DNA of 64,000 bases, taken from contig NZ_CP053984.1 in assembly GCF_013267355.1 (NCBI RefSeq), positions 1 to 64,000 on the forward strand, in the 5' to 3' direction. Positions 12,995 to 21,899 of the stretch are shown here, in pieces (position 1 is the stretch's first letter; the number at the start of each line of letters is the position of its first letter). The DNA is from Achromobacter pestifer (lineage in GTDB: Bacteria > Pseudomonadota > Gammaproteobacteria > Burkholderiales > Burkholderiaceae_B). The position numbers and the translations under genes were made by a program. The notes under the pieces were generated by a model. The model saw nothing but the letters and a program-made list of their open reading frames with translations. It did not search any database and was not told the origin of the DNA.

Positions 12995-13960
12995 ATGACC
13001 GAACAGAAGCTGGAACACAACACGATCAAGGAACGGGCGAAGAAGAAGCTCGAACGCGACATGGGGCCGGAGCTGTTGGCAGCTCTGAACGATCCCAAGA
13101 CCGTTGAAATCATGCTCAACGCGGACGGCAAAGTCTGGCAGGAGAAGCTGGGCGAGCCGATGAAGTGCATCGGCACCCTTCGCTTCGCGCAGGCCCAAGC
13201 CATGATCGAAACCATTGCCGGCTACCACGGCAAGGAAGTCACGCGGCAGCGGCCGATCCTGGAAGGCGAGTTCCCGCTAGACGGTAGCCGCTTTGCCGGC
13301 CAGCTCCCCCCGGTCGTGCCCGCACCGACCTTTGCGATCCGCAAGAAGGCGGTCGCCATCTTCACCCTGGCGCAGTACGTCGAGCGCGGAATCATGACCG
13401 CGCAGCAGCGCGATTCCTTGATTGCCGCCGTGCGTGCCCACCGGAACATCCTGGTGATCGGCGGCACCGGCTCGGGCAAGACCACGCTGGTGAACGCGAT
13501 CATCAACGAGATGGTGCTTCAAGACCCGACCGAACGGGTTTTCATCATCGAGGACACCGGCGAAATCCAGTGCGCCGCCGAGAACTACGTCCAGTACCAC
13601 ACCAGCATCGACGTGACCATGACGGCGCTGCTCAAGACCACGCTGCGCATGCGGCCCGACCGCATCCTGGTCGGCGAAGTGCGCGGCCCCGAAGCACTTG
13701 ATCTGTTGATGGCCTGGAACACCGGGCACGAAGGAGGAGCCGCAACCCTGCACGCAAACAACGCCAAAGCGGGCCTTGATCGGCTCGCCATGCTCATCAG
13801 CATGCACCCCGATTCACCCAAACCCATTGAACCGCTGATAGGCGAGGCGGTTCACGTGGTCGTTCATATCGCCCGCACCCCTGACGGCTCGCGGCGCATC
13901 CAGGAAATCCTTGAGGTTTCCGGCTACGCCAACGGCCAGTACGCAACCAAAACCCTGTAA
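12995..13960 (+). CDS. trbB: TrbB, VirB11-type ATPase of mating-pair formation
   Basis: 321 residues from ATG 12995; a longer frame adds 15 codons with no ribosome site. Walker A is GGTGSGKTTLV at about residue 155, followed by an Asp box, a Walker B-like region and the HxGG-like region GHEGGAATLHANN. This hexameric traffic ATPase powers pilus assembly and DNA export. It is the first gene of the trb operon. Confidence 0.97.
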   Translation: MTEQKLEHNTIKERAKKKLERDMGPELLAALNDPKTVEIMLNADGKVWQEKLGEPMKCIGTLRFAQAQAMIETIAGYHGKEVTRQRPILEGEFPLDGSRFAGQLPPVVPAPTFAIRKKAVAIFTLAQYVERGIMTAQQRDSLIAAVRAHRNILVIGGTGSGKTTLVNAIINEMVLQDPTERVFIIEDTGEIQCAAENYVQYHTSIDVTMTALLKTTLRMRPDRILVGEVRGPEALDLLMAWNTGHEGGAATLHANNAKAGLDRLAMLISMHPDSPKPIEPLIGEAVHVVVHIARTPDGSRRIQEILEVSGYANGQYATKTL

Positions 13961-13974
13961 CCCTGTAACCCTGT
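13951..13974 (+). repeat. Triple 8-bp tandem repeat at the trbB stop
   Basis: Three copies of AACCCTGT; the TAA stop of trbB is formed at the first junction. It sits just before the trbC ribosome site (AAGGAG). Confidence 0.9.
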
Positions 13975-13989
13975 AAGGAGCTTAGACCC

Positions 13990-14454
13990 ATGCAATCGAC
14001 CCTTCCCGCGTTCCGCTTCGACAGCCGCGCCGTGTTCTACCTGGGCATGTTCGCCCTCTTGGCGTTCTTCCTGCTGGCCCCCCAGCACGCTTTCGCCTCC
14101 GAAGGCACCGGCGGTTCCCTGCCGTATGAAGGCTGGTTGACCAACCTGCGCAACAGCGTCACCGGCCCGGTGGCCTTCGCGCTGTCGATCATCGGCATCG
14201 TTGTCGCCGGCGGCATCTTGATCTTCGGCGGCGAACTCAACGGCTTCTTCCGCACGTTGATCTTCATCGTCCTGGTCATGGCCCTGCTGGTCGGCGCGCA
14301 GAACATGATGAGCACCTTCTTCGGCCGTGGCGCGGAAATCGCCGCCCTGACCGATGGCGTGCTGCACCAGGCCAAGGTCGCGGCGCTGGACATGGCCGGC
14401 TTCCCTGGTGAAGCCATCGCACGCTGGGCCGAACGCGGCCACATCGCGGGGTAA
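13990..14454 (+). CDS. trbC: TrbC prepilin (cyclic conjugative pilin)
   Basis: 154 residues. A long signal sequence ends AFA at residue 36; the mature pilin would begin SEGTGG at residue 37, the RP4 cyclisation start. Two hydrophobic segments follow at about 55-77 and 85-104. After LepB and TraF processing, the RP4 homologue forms a head-to-tail circular subunit. AAGGAG precedes the start. The C-terminal tail after about residue 114 would be removed. Confidence 0.96.
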   Translation: MQSTLPAFRFDSRAVFYLGMFALLAFFLLAPQHAFASEGTGGSLPYEGWLTNLRNSVTGPVAFALSIIGIVVAGGILIFGGELNGFFRTLIFIVLVMALLVGAQNMMSTFFGRGAEIAALTDGVLHQAKVAALDMAGFPGEAIARWAERGHIAG

Positions 14455-14457
14455 GTC

Positions 14458-14769
14458 ATGGCACTGCGCGCGATCCCCATCCGTAGGGCCGGCAACCGAG
14501 AAAACCTGTTCATGGGTGGCGACCGCGAGCTGGTGATGTTCTCGGGCCTGCTGGCCGGGGCGCTGATTTTCAGCGCCCAAGAAGTGAGGGCAACGGTGTT
14601 CGGCATCGCCTTGTGGTTCGGCGCGTTATTCGTGCTGCGCCTCATGGCGAAGTCCGACCCGAAGCTGCGACACGTGTACCTGCGGCACCGCCGGTACAAG
14701 CCGTACTACCCGGCTCGCAGCACGCCCTTCCGTGAAAACACGCCGAGTCAAGGGAAGCAATACAAATGA
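14458..14769 (+). CDS. trbD: TrbD, VirB3-type inner-membrane protein
   Basis: 103 residues with two adjacent hydrophobic segments at about 25-45 and 46-62, as in VirB3/TrbD proteins that accompany the VirB4-type ATPase. Its stop overlaps the trbE start as ATGA at 14766, indicating coupled translation. Confidence 0.94.
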   Translation: MALRAIPIRRAGNRENLFMGGDRELVMFSGLLAGALIFSAQEVRATVFGIALWFGALFVLRLMAKSDPKLRHVYLRHRRYKPYYPARSTPFRENTPSQGKQYK

Positions 14770-17324
14770 TCGAAGCAATCGCAATTGGCATTGCTGTACT
14801 CGGTGCGGTTCTGTTGCTCATCCTCTTTGCCCGTATCCGTCAGGTCGATGCCGAGCTGAAGCTCAAGAAGCATCGGTCGAAGGACGCGGGCCTGGCCGAC
14901 TTGCTCAACTATGCCGCCGTGGTCGATGACGGCGTGATCGTGGGCAAGAACGGCTCCTTTATGGCCGCCTGGCTGTACCAAGGGGATGACAACGCCAGCA
15001 GCACCGAAGAGCAGCGGGAAATGGTGTCCTTCCGCATCAACCAGGCCCTGGCGGGCCTGGGCAGCGGCTGGATGGTTCATGTCGATGCCGTGCGCCGGCC
15101 GGCACCCAACTACTCCGAGCGCGGCGTCTCCACCTTCACCGATCCGGTGTCGGCCGCCATTGATGAAGAGCGCCGGCGGCTCTTCGAGGGCCTGGGCACG
15201 ATGTACGAAGGGCACTTCGTATTCGCCGTGACCTGGTTTCCGCCAGTGCTGGCCCAGCGCAAGTTCGTTGAGCTGATGTTTGACGATGACGCGGTGACGC
15301 CCGACCACACGGCCCGCACCGTGGGCCTCATCGAGCAGTTCAAGCGCGAAATCCGCAGCCTGGAATCGCGCATGTCCTCGGCCGTCAAGCTCACGCGCTT
15401 GAAGGGCCACAAGATCGCCACGGAAGAGGGCAGGGAAGTCACGCATGACGACTTCCTGAGCTGGTTGCAGTTCTGCGTGACCGGCAACTATCACCCGGTG
15501 CAGCTCCCCAGCAACCCGATGTACTTGGACGCCGTGATCGGCGGGCAAGAGCTGTGGGGCGGCGTCGTTCCGAAGATCGGCCGCAAGTTCATCCAGGTGG
15601 TGTCCCTCGAAGGCTTCCCCTTGGAGTCAACGCCTGGCCTGCTGTCGGCCCTGGCCGAGCTGCCGAGTGAATACCGCTGGTCGAGCCGCTTCATCTTCAT
15701 GGATCAGCACGAGTCCTTGAAGCACCTGGACAAGTTCCGCAAGAAGTGGAAGCAGAAGATTCGCGGCTTCTTCGACCAGGTTTTCAACACCAACACCGGC
15801 AGCGTCAACCAGGACGCGGCAACGATGGTGGCCGATGCCGAGGCGGCCATCGCCGAGGTCAATAGCGGCCTGGTGGCCGCCGGCTACTTCACGTCCGTGG
15901 TCGTGTTGATGGATGAGGATCGGGAGCGCCTGGCGGCCGCCGCGCTGTCGGTCGAGAAGGCCATCAACCGGCTGGCCTTCGCGGCGCGCATCGAGACGAT
16001 CAACACGATGGACGCCTACCTGGGCAGCTTGCCCGGCCACGGCGTCGAGAACGTGCGCCGGCCGCTCATCAACACGATGAACCTGGCCGACCTGCTGCCG
16101 ACAAGCTCCATCTGGACGGGCAGCGCCACCGCGCCGTGCCCGATGTACCCGCCGCTGGCCCCGGCGCTCATGCACTGCGTCACGGTCGGCGCTACGCCCT
16201 TCCGGCTGAACCTGCACGTGCGCGACCTGGGCCACACCTTCATGTTCGGCCCGACCGGCGCGGGCAAATCGACGCACCTGGGCATCATCGCCGCGCAGCT
16301 CCGGCGCTATGCCGGCATGTCGATCTACGCCTTCGACAAGGGCATGTCGATGTACCCGCTCGCGGCCGCAATCAATGCCGGCTCGAAGGGCAAGACTGGC
16401 CTGCACTTCACGGTGGCCGCCGACGATGACCGCCTGGCCTTCTGCCCGCTCCAGTTCCTCGAAACGAAGGCGGATCGGGCTTGGGCGATGGAGTGGATCG
16501 ACACGATCCTTGCGCTCAACGGCGTGGACACCACGCCAGGGCAGCGCAACGAGATCGGCCACGCGATCATGAGCATGCACGCCAGCGGCGCGCGCACGCT
16601 CTCCGAGTTCTCGGTGACGATCCAGGACGAAGCGATCCGCGAGGCCATCAAGCAATACACGGTGGACGGCTCGATGGGCCACCTGCTCGATGCCGAAGAG
16701 GATGGCCTGTCGCTCTCCGACTTCACGGTGTTCGAGATCGAAGAGCTGATGAACCTCGGCGAGAAGTTCGCGCTGCCGGTGCTGCTGTACCTGTTCCGCC
16801 GCATCGAGCGCGGCCTTAAAGGCCAGCCGGCCGTCATCATCCTGGACGAAGCCTGGTTGATGCTGGGCCACCCGGCGTTCCGCGCCAAGATTCGGGAATG
16901 GCTCAAGGTCTTGCGCAAGGCGAACTGCCTGGTGCTCATGGCTACGCAAAGCCTTTCCGACGCGGCCAACTCGGGCATCTTGGATGTGATCGTGGAATCG
17001 ACCGCGACCAAGATTTTCCTGCCGAACGTCTATGCCCGCGACGAGGACACGGCGGCGCTCTATCGCCGCATGGGCCTCAACAAGCGGCAAATCGAAATCC
17101 TCGCCACGGCGGTTCCGAAGCGGCAGTACTACTACGTCTCCGAGAACGGCCGCCGCCTCTATGACCTCGCCCTGGGGCCGCTGGCCCTGGCCTTCGTCGG
17201 CGCGTCCGACAAGGAATCGGTCGCCGCCATCAAGAGCCTGCAAGCGAAGTTCGGCCATGAGTGGGTCGATCACTGGCTGGCCGGCCGCAATCTGAATCTC
17301 AATGACTACCTGGAGGCCGCATGA
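14766..17324 (+). CDS. trbE: TrbE, VirB4-type ATPase
   Basis: 852 residues. A short N-terminal membrane segment is followed by the CagE/TrbE domain. Walker A is GPTGAGKST at about residue 494 and Walker B VIILDEAWLML at about 689. It energises pilus biogenesis in the type IV secretion channel. It overlaps trbD at its start and trbF at its stop, both by four bases. Confidence 0.97.
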   Translation: MIEAIAIGIAVLGAVLLLILFARIRQVDAELKLKKHRSKDAGLADLLNYAAVVDDGVIVGKNGSFMAAWLYQGDDNASSTEEQREMVSFRINQALAGLGSGWMVHVDAVRRPAPNYSERGVSTFTDPVSAAIDEERRRLFEGLGTMYEGHFVFAVTWFPPVLAQRKFVELMFDDDAVTPDHTARTVGLIEQFKREIRSLESRMSSAVKLTRLKGHKIATEEGREVTHDDFLSWLQFCVTGNYHPVQLPSNPMYLDAVIGGQELWGGVVPKIGRKFIQVVSLEGFPLESTPGLLSALAELPSEYRWSSRFIFMDQHESLKHLDKFRKKWKQKIRGFFDQVFNTNTGSVNQDAATMVADAEAAIAEVNSGLVAAGYFTSVVVLMDEDRERLAAAALSVEKAINRLAFAARIETINTMDAYLGSLPGHGVENVRRPLINTMNLADLLPTSSIWTGSATAPCPMYPPLAPALMHCVTVGATPFRLNLHVRDLGHTFMFGPTGAGKSTHLGIIAAQLRRYAGMSIYAFDKGMSMYPLAAAINAGSKGKTGLHFTVAADDDRLAFCPLQFLETKADRAWAMEWIDTILALNGVDTTPGQRNEIGHAIMSMHASGARTLSEFSVTIQDEAIREAIKQYTVDGSMGHLLDAEEDGLSLSDFTVFEIEELMNLGEKFALPVLLYLFRRIERGLKGQPAVIILDEAWLMLGHPAFRAKIREWLKVLRKANCLVLMATQSLSDAANSGILDVIVESTATKIFLPNVYARDEDTAALYRRMGLNKRQIEILATAVPKRQYYYVSENGRRLYDLALGPLALAFVGASDKESVAAIKSLQAKFGHEWVDHWLAGRNLNLNDYLEAA

Positions 17325-18109
17325 GCTTTGCCGACACCCTCAAGGGCTTGATCTTCAAGAAGCCCGCCACGGCCGCAGGACGCGACAAGCGCGACCCTCG
17401 GCAGACCGATGAACCGCTGGAAGGCGGCCGACGCCAGGGCGAGGCCGAGAACCCCTATCTGGCCGCTCGTCGCACCTGGAACGATCACGTGGGCGGCGTC
17501 GTGTCGTCTCGCCAGACCTGGCAAGTGATCGGCATCTTGTCGCTGTTGATCGCGCTCGCCGGCGTCGGCGGCGTGATCCACATCGGCAGCCAGTCGAAGT
17601 TCATCCCCTACGTGGTGGAAGTGGACAAGCTCGGCCAGACAGTGGCCGCCGGCCCGGTGCAAGCGGCCTCGAAGGCCGATGCCCGCGTCATCCATGCGAC
17701 GGTCGCCGAGTTCATCACCGACGCCCGCACGGTCACGCCGGACGTGGCCTTGCAGCGCCGCTCTGTGTTCCGCGTGTACGCCAAGTTGTCGCCCAACGAT
17801 CCGGCAACGCCAAAGATGAATGAGTGGTTGAACGGCACCCCGGATGCCAGCCCGTTCCGTCGCGCTGAAAAGGAAATGGTGAACGTCGAGATCAAGACGG
17901 CCATCCCGCAGACGCCGGACACCTGGCAAGTCGAGTGGGAAGAAACCGCCCGCGACCGTCAAGGCACACCGAAGGGCAAGCCCGCGATCTGGCGTGCGCT
18001 GGTCACTGTGTACGTCGCGGAAGTCACGCCGCAAACCACGGATGAGCAACTTCGGAACAACCCCCTAAGCGTGTACGTGCGGGACTACTCCTGGTCGCGC
18101 GTTCAATGA
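17321..18109 (+). CDS. trbF: TrbF, VirB8-type channel protein
   Basis: 262 residues: cytoplasmic N-terminus, one membrane segment at about 68-88 (WQVIGILSLLIALAGVGGVI), and a VirB8-like periplasmic NTF2-fold domain. It starts in an ATGA overlap with trbE. It scaffolds the transport channel in the inner membrane. Confidence 0.95.
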   Translation: MSFADTLKGLIFKKPATAAGRDKRDPRQTDEPLEGGRRQGEAENPYLAARRTWNDHVGGVVSSRQTWQVIGILSLLIALAGVGGVIHIGSQSKFIPYVVEVDKLGQTVAAGPVQAASKADARVIHATVAEFITDARTVTPDVALQRRSVFRVYAKLSPNDPATPKMNEWLNGTPDASPFRRAEKEMVNVEIKTAIPQTPDTWQVEWEETARDRQGTPKGKPAIWRALVTVYVAEVTPQTTDEQLRNNPLSVYVRDYSWSRVQ

Positions 18110-18126
18110 ACCCAAGGACATTCACC

Positions 18127-19020
18127 ATGAAGAAAATCTTTTCCGTTGTCGCCTTGGGCGCTGCGCTGCTGTCGCCCACCCTGGCCCTGGCCGCCGATGA
18201 CCTGGCCGACAAGTATTTCACCGGCAAGAACCCGACGCTGACGCCTCAAGAGCGCGCGGCCATCGACATTGCGAAGCGATGGAACGCGGGCGCTGCCACC
18301 GGCATGAAGCCCGTCGCCGGCTCCAATGGCGCGATCAAGTTCCTGTTCGGCGCGCAGCAGCCCAGCATCGTGTGCGCGGTGCTCCAGGTGTGCGACGTGG
18401 CCTTGCAGCCAGGCGAGCAAGTCAACTCGATCAACCTGGGCGACACGGCCCGGTGGACGGTCGAGCCGGCCATCACCGGCAGCGGCCCCAACGAAGTGCA
18501 GCACCTCATCATCAAGCCGATGGATGTTGGCCTGGAAACCAGCCTCATCGTGACGACGAACCGCCGCGCCTATCACCTGCGCCTGCGCTCGCATCGCACC
18601 GAGTACATGCCGCAAGTCTCGTTCACCTACCCCGAGGACGCGCTTGCGAAGTGGGACGCGATCCAGCGCCGCGAAACGCAAGAACGCACCGACCGCACCA
18701 TCCCGCAGACCGGCGAGTACCTGGGCGATCTCAAGTTCGACTATGACCTGTCCGGCTCGGCGAGCTGGAAGCCGGTGCGTGTGTTCAACGATGGCCGCAA
18801 GACCATCATCGAAATGCCCGGAACGATGGAGCAAACCGAAGCGCCGACGCTCCTGGTCGTGCGCCGCGAGGGCGGCATCTTCCGCGACGAGGAAACCGTG
18901 ATGGTGAACTATCGCGTGCAGGGCAATCGCTACATCGTGGACACGGTGTTTGACCGCGCGATCCTGATTGCCGGTGTTGGTGGAAGCCAAGACCGCGTGA
19001 CTATCTCCCGGAGGAAGTGA
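18127..19020 (+). CDS. trbG: TrbG, VirB9-type outer-membrane complex protein
   Basis: 297 residues from ATG 18127, where AAGGA and a clear signal peptide (MKKIFSVVALGAALLSPTLALA) follow. An upstream ATG at 18106 would add seven residues before the signal. The VirB9/CagX domain occupies the remainder, ending in beta-strand-rich RVQGNRYIVDTVFDRAILIAGVGG. It forms the outer-membrane core with TrbH and TrbI. Confidence 0.95.
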   Translation: MKKIFSVVALGAALLSPTLALAADDLADKYFTGKNPTLTPQERAAIDIAKRWNAGAATGMKPVAGSNGAIKFLFGAQQPSIVCAVLQVCDVALQPGEQVNSINLGDTARWTVEPAITGSGPNEVQHLIIKPMDVGLETSLIVTTNRRAYHLRLRSHRTEYMPQVSFTYPEDALAKWDAIQRRETQERTDRTIPQTGEYLGDLKFDYDLSGSASWKPVRVFNDGRKTIIEMPGTMEQTEAPTLLVVRREGGIFRDEETVMVNYRVQGNRYIVDTVFDRAILIAGVGGSQDRVTISRRK

Positions 19021-19022
19021 CC

Positions 19023-19484
19023 ATGCGCAAGATCATCTTTGCTGCGCTGTTCGTCCTCGCCCTGGGCGGCTGCGCGACCACCGGCCAATACGGCAACTTC
19101 GTCCCGCCGACCGCAACGGTCGATCAGCAGCAGCTCGCCCGCGAAGCGGTGCAGCAGCTCGCTGTGCTGTACCCGCCGGCCAAGACGCGCCTGGAGCTGC
19201 AACAGGCCACGCCTGATGCCTTCGGCCAGGCCCTGGTGCTGACGTTGCGCGAGCGCGGCTATGCCCTACTGGAGTTCAACCCGGCCAGCGCGAAGGCGCA
19301 GGCCACGGCGGCCAGTGAGCCGGCATCGCCGGCGGCCCTGCCGCTGCGGTACGTGCTCGACCAGGCCGGCGACTCGAACCTGTACCGCCTGACTCTGTTG
19401 GTCGGCCATCAATCCATCACCCGCCCGTACCTGGTGCAAGACGGCAGCTTTGCGCCGGCTGGGTATTGGGTGCGCAAGGAGTGA
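19023..19484 (+). CDS. trbH: TrbH, lipoprotein of the mating-pair complex (VirB7-like role)
   Basis: 153 residues with a lipobox LGGC near residue 17, so it is anchored in the outer membrane. GGAGG lies eight bases before ATG 19023; a GTG six bases upstream is less likely. TrbH stabilises the TrbG/TrbI core. It is encoded directly behind trbG. Confidence 0.94.
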   Translation: MRKIIFAALFVLALGGCATTGQYGNFVPPTATVDQQQLAREAVQQLAVLYPPAKTRLELQQATPDAFGQALVLTLRERGYALLEFNPASAKAQATAASEPASPAALPLRYVLDQAGDSNLYRLTLLVGHQSITRPYLVQDGSFAPAGYWVRKE

Positions 19485-19487
19485 CCT

Positions 19488-20867
19488 ATGAGTGACCAAG
19501 CCGATCAAATGGCACCGGACGCCTCGCCGGGCGCGGTATCGAAGAAGTCCGGCGTGCGGCGTGTCAACAACATGCCGATGTACATCCTTGCGGCCGCGCT
19601 GGGTGCCTTCCTGCTGGTGATGATGCTGGTCGCGGCGGATCGCGCTGCGAAGCAGAACGCACCGGCGCAAGGCGCGGCCGAGAAGGCGGGTAACACGTCG
19701 ATGTTCGCCAAGGAGATCGTCGGCGACAGGGATGGCGGCACGGTAGAAGCGGCCTCGCCGCTCAAGCCGCCGGAGCTGGCGACCGGGCCAGAGGCTGCGC
19801 CGGTGCTTGTCGCGCGCCCCGACCTGGACGCGCCGCCGCCACCGCCCAGCGGCAACCTGGGCCAGCCGGTGCATGACGATGAAGCCGACCGCATCCGCAT
19901 GGCGAAGCTGCAAATGTTCCAGGAAGCGGTCAAGGCCAAGACGGGCGTTCGTGTCGATGCGCCGCGCAGCAGCGGGTCATCGGGCGCGCAGCCGGGCACG
20001 CCGCAGACGCGCGACGAAATGCTGTCCCGCCTGGCGGCTGTGCGGCAGCAAATCGGTGCGCAAGCATCGGGCGATCCGACCGCCGCCTATCAGGCCCGGC
20101 TCGCGCAGCTTCGCGCCTCGGGCGTCGGCGGCCAGCAGGCCGGCGGCGGCGTGGGTGGTGGTGCGCCGCAGCTCTTGCAAACCGCCGGTGGCGGCCAGGG
20201 CAAGAACTACGCGCAGTTCGCGGGAAGCGGCCAGGGCGACCGTTGGCGGCTGGACTCCCAGCCCGAAGCGCCGCGCTCGCCCTTCGAGCTGCGCGCCGGC
20301 TTCGTGGTGCCGGCCACGCTCATTTCGGGCATCAACTCCGACTTGCCGGGCCAGATCATGGCCCAGGTCGCGCAGAACGTGTACGACACGCCGACCGGCA
20401 AGCATCTGCTGATTCCGCAAGGCTCGCGCCTGGTCGGGTCGTATTCGAGCGATGTTGCCTACGGTCAGTCGCGCGTGCTTGTGGCTTGGCAGCGCATCGT
20501 GTTCCCCGATGGCAAGGCGATGGACATTGGCACGATGCCGGGCGCGGATAGCGCCGGGTACGCGGGCTTCAATGACCAGGTGAATAACCACTACCTGCGC
20601 GTGTTCGGCTCGGCCTTCCTCATGTCGGGCGTCATCGCCGCCGTGAGCATGAGCCAGGACAACAGCGGTTCCACCGGCAATCAGCAGCGCGCCAGCGATG
20701 CTTTGAGCGAAGCACTTGGGCAAGTGCTGGGCAACACCATCGCCCAACTCGTTTCCAAGAATCTGAACATTGCCCCGACCTTGGAAATCCGCCCCGGCTA
20801 TCGGTTCAACGTCATCGTGACCAAGGACATGACGTTCTCGAAGCCGTACCAATCGTTTGACTACTAA
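19488..20867 (+). CDS. trbI: TrbI, VirB10-type channel protein
   Basis: 459 residues: short cytoplasmic part, one membrane segment at about 27-47, and a Pro/Gly-rich periplasmic linker. The C-terminal VirB10 beta-barrel domain (FVVPATLISGINSDLPGQIMAQV to the end) spans the envelope in the family. The start is three bases after the trbH stop. Confidence 0.96.
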   Translation: MSDQADQMAPDASPGAVSKKSGVRRVNNMPMYILAAALGAFLLVMMLVAADRAAKQNAPAQGAAEKAGNTSMFAKEIVGDRDGGTVEAASPLKPPELATGPEAAPVLVARPDLDAPPPPPSGNLGQPVHDDEADRIRMAKLQMFQEAVKAKTGVRVDAPRSSGSSGAQPGTPQTRDEMLSRLAAVRQQIGAQASGDPTAAYQARLAQLRASGVGGQQAGGGVGGGAPQLLQTAGGGQGKNYAQFAGSGQGDRWRLDSQPEAPRSPFELRAGFVVPATLISGINSDLPGQIMAQVAQNVYDTPTGKHLLIPQGSRLVGSYSSDVAYGQSRVLVAWQRIVFPDGKAMDIGTMPGADSAGYAGFNDQVNNHYLRVFGSAFLMSGVIAAVSMSQDNSGSTGNQQRASDALSEALGQVLGNTIAQLVSKNLNIAPTLEIRPGYRFNVIVTKDMTFSKPYQSFDY

Positions 20868-20883
20868 CGCCAGGAGAAAGCAA

Positions 20884-21657
20884 ATGAAGCAGAAGTTTTT
20901 AGCCGCTAAAGTCGCTCTCGCCGTCACTCTGATGGCCGGGTCGATCACCACCATGTCGCCCGCGCAGGCCGGCATTCCCGTCATCGACGGCGGGAACCTG
21001 GTGCAGAACGTCATGACGGCCATCGAGTCGGTGGCGCAGACGCTCAAGCAAATTGAGCAGTACCAAACCCAGCTCCAGCAGTACGAAAACATGATCCAGA
21101 ACACGGTCGCGCCGGCGGCCTATATCTGGGATCAGGCGCAGTCCACGATCAACGGGCTGATGAATGCGGTCGATACGCTGAACTACTACAAGACCCAGCT
21201 CGGCAGCATCGACTCGTACCTGGGCAAGTTCCAGGACGTGGCCTACTACCGCAGCTCGCCGTGCTTCAACGGCACCGGCGGCTGCACGCCCGCCGAACAG
21301 GCCGCAATGGCCGAGAACCGCCGCCTGGCGAGCGAGAGCCAGAAGAAGGCCAACGATGCCTTGTTCAAGGGCCTGGATCGCCAGCAGGACGCCTTGAAGT
21401 CCGACGCGCGCCAGCTCGAACGGCTCCAGTCGGCCGCGCAGGGCGCGAACGGGCAAATGCAGGCCATCGGCTTCGCCAACCAGCTCGCGGCCCAGCAGGC
21501 AAACCAGCTTCTGCAAATCCGGGGCCTCATGGTCGCGCAGCAGAACGCCATCGCCACGCGGATGCAGGTCGAAGCCGACCGTGAAGCGCAGCAGCAAGCC
21601 GCCGGCGAGGCGCTGCGCAAGGGCGAGTACAGGGCCAGTCCGGCCCGTAATTGGTAA
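20884..21657 (+). CDS. trbJ: TrbJ, VirB5-type periplasmic protein
   Basis: 257 residues from ATG 20884 with AGGAG; a longer frame starts inside trbI without a ribosome site. A signal peptide ends near AQA at residue 29. The rest is long helices with coiled-coil character. A KorB operator lies inside the signal-peptide codons (20898-20910), encoding F-L-A-A-K. It contributes to pilus assembly, and the RP4 homologue is needed for transfer. Confidence 0.95.
   Translation: MKQKFLAAKVALAVTLMAGSITTMSPAQAGIPVIDGGNLVQNVMTAIESVAQTLKQIEQYQTQLQQYENMIQNTVAPAAYIWDQAQSTINGLMNAVDTLNYYKTQLGSIDSYLGKFQDVAYYRSSPCFNGTGGCTPAEQAAMAENRRLASESQKKANDALFKGLDRQQDALKSDARQLERLQSAAQGANGQMQAIGFANQLAAQQANQLLQIRGLMVAQQNAIATRMQVEADREAQQQAAGEALRKGEYRASPARNW
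20898..20910. promoter_or_regulatory. KorB operator inside trbJ
   Basis: Perfect TTTAGCCGCTAAA within the coding sequence, 14 bases after the trbJ start. No promoter is evident, so it may serve KorB spreading or partition and not local repression. Confidence 0.9.
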
Positions 21658-21666
21658 GGGGGATAC

Positions 21667-21888
21667 ATGCGCCTATCCAAACCCTCGATCCTGGCAGCGG
21701 CCGCCCTTGTGGCGGCCCTGCTGGCCGGCTGCGAGAAAAAGCCCGAGCCGGTGACGCTGCCCGAAGTGAATGCCGAGAACTGCAAACCCGAGAACATCGC
21801 CAAGCTCGATAAGAGCGTGCAAGAGGCGTTTTCATCGCAGTGCCTGCGGGCCGGCTCGTTCAAACCTAGCGAACCTAAGTCCTGGTGA
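21667..21888 (+). CDS. trbK: TrbK, entry-exclusion lipoprotein
   Basis: 73 residues with a lipobox LLAGC around residue 22 and a short mature domain. In RP4 this lipoprotein blocks redundant uptake of the same plasmid. GGGGG precedes the ATG. It lies between trbJ and trbL as in all IncP-1 plasmids. Confidence 0.95.
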   Translation: MRLSKPSILAAAALVAALLAGCEKKPEPVTLPEVNAENCKPENIAKLDKSVQEAFSSQCLRAGSFKPSEPKSW

Positions 21889-21899
21889 GGTACTGACGA

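Noticed and set aside
15627..17273. 548-codon minus-strand frame inside trbE
   Set aside because: His/Arg-rich shadow of the conserved trbE reading frame.
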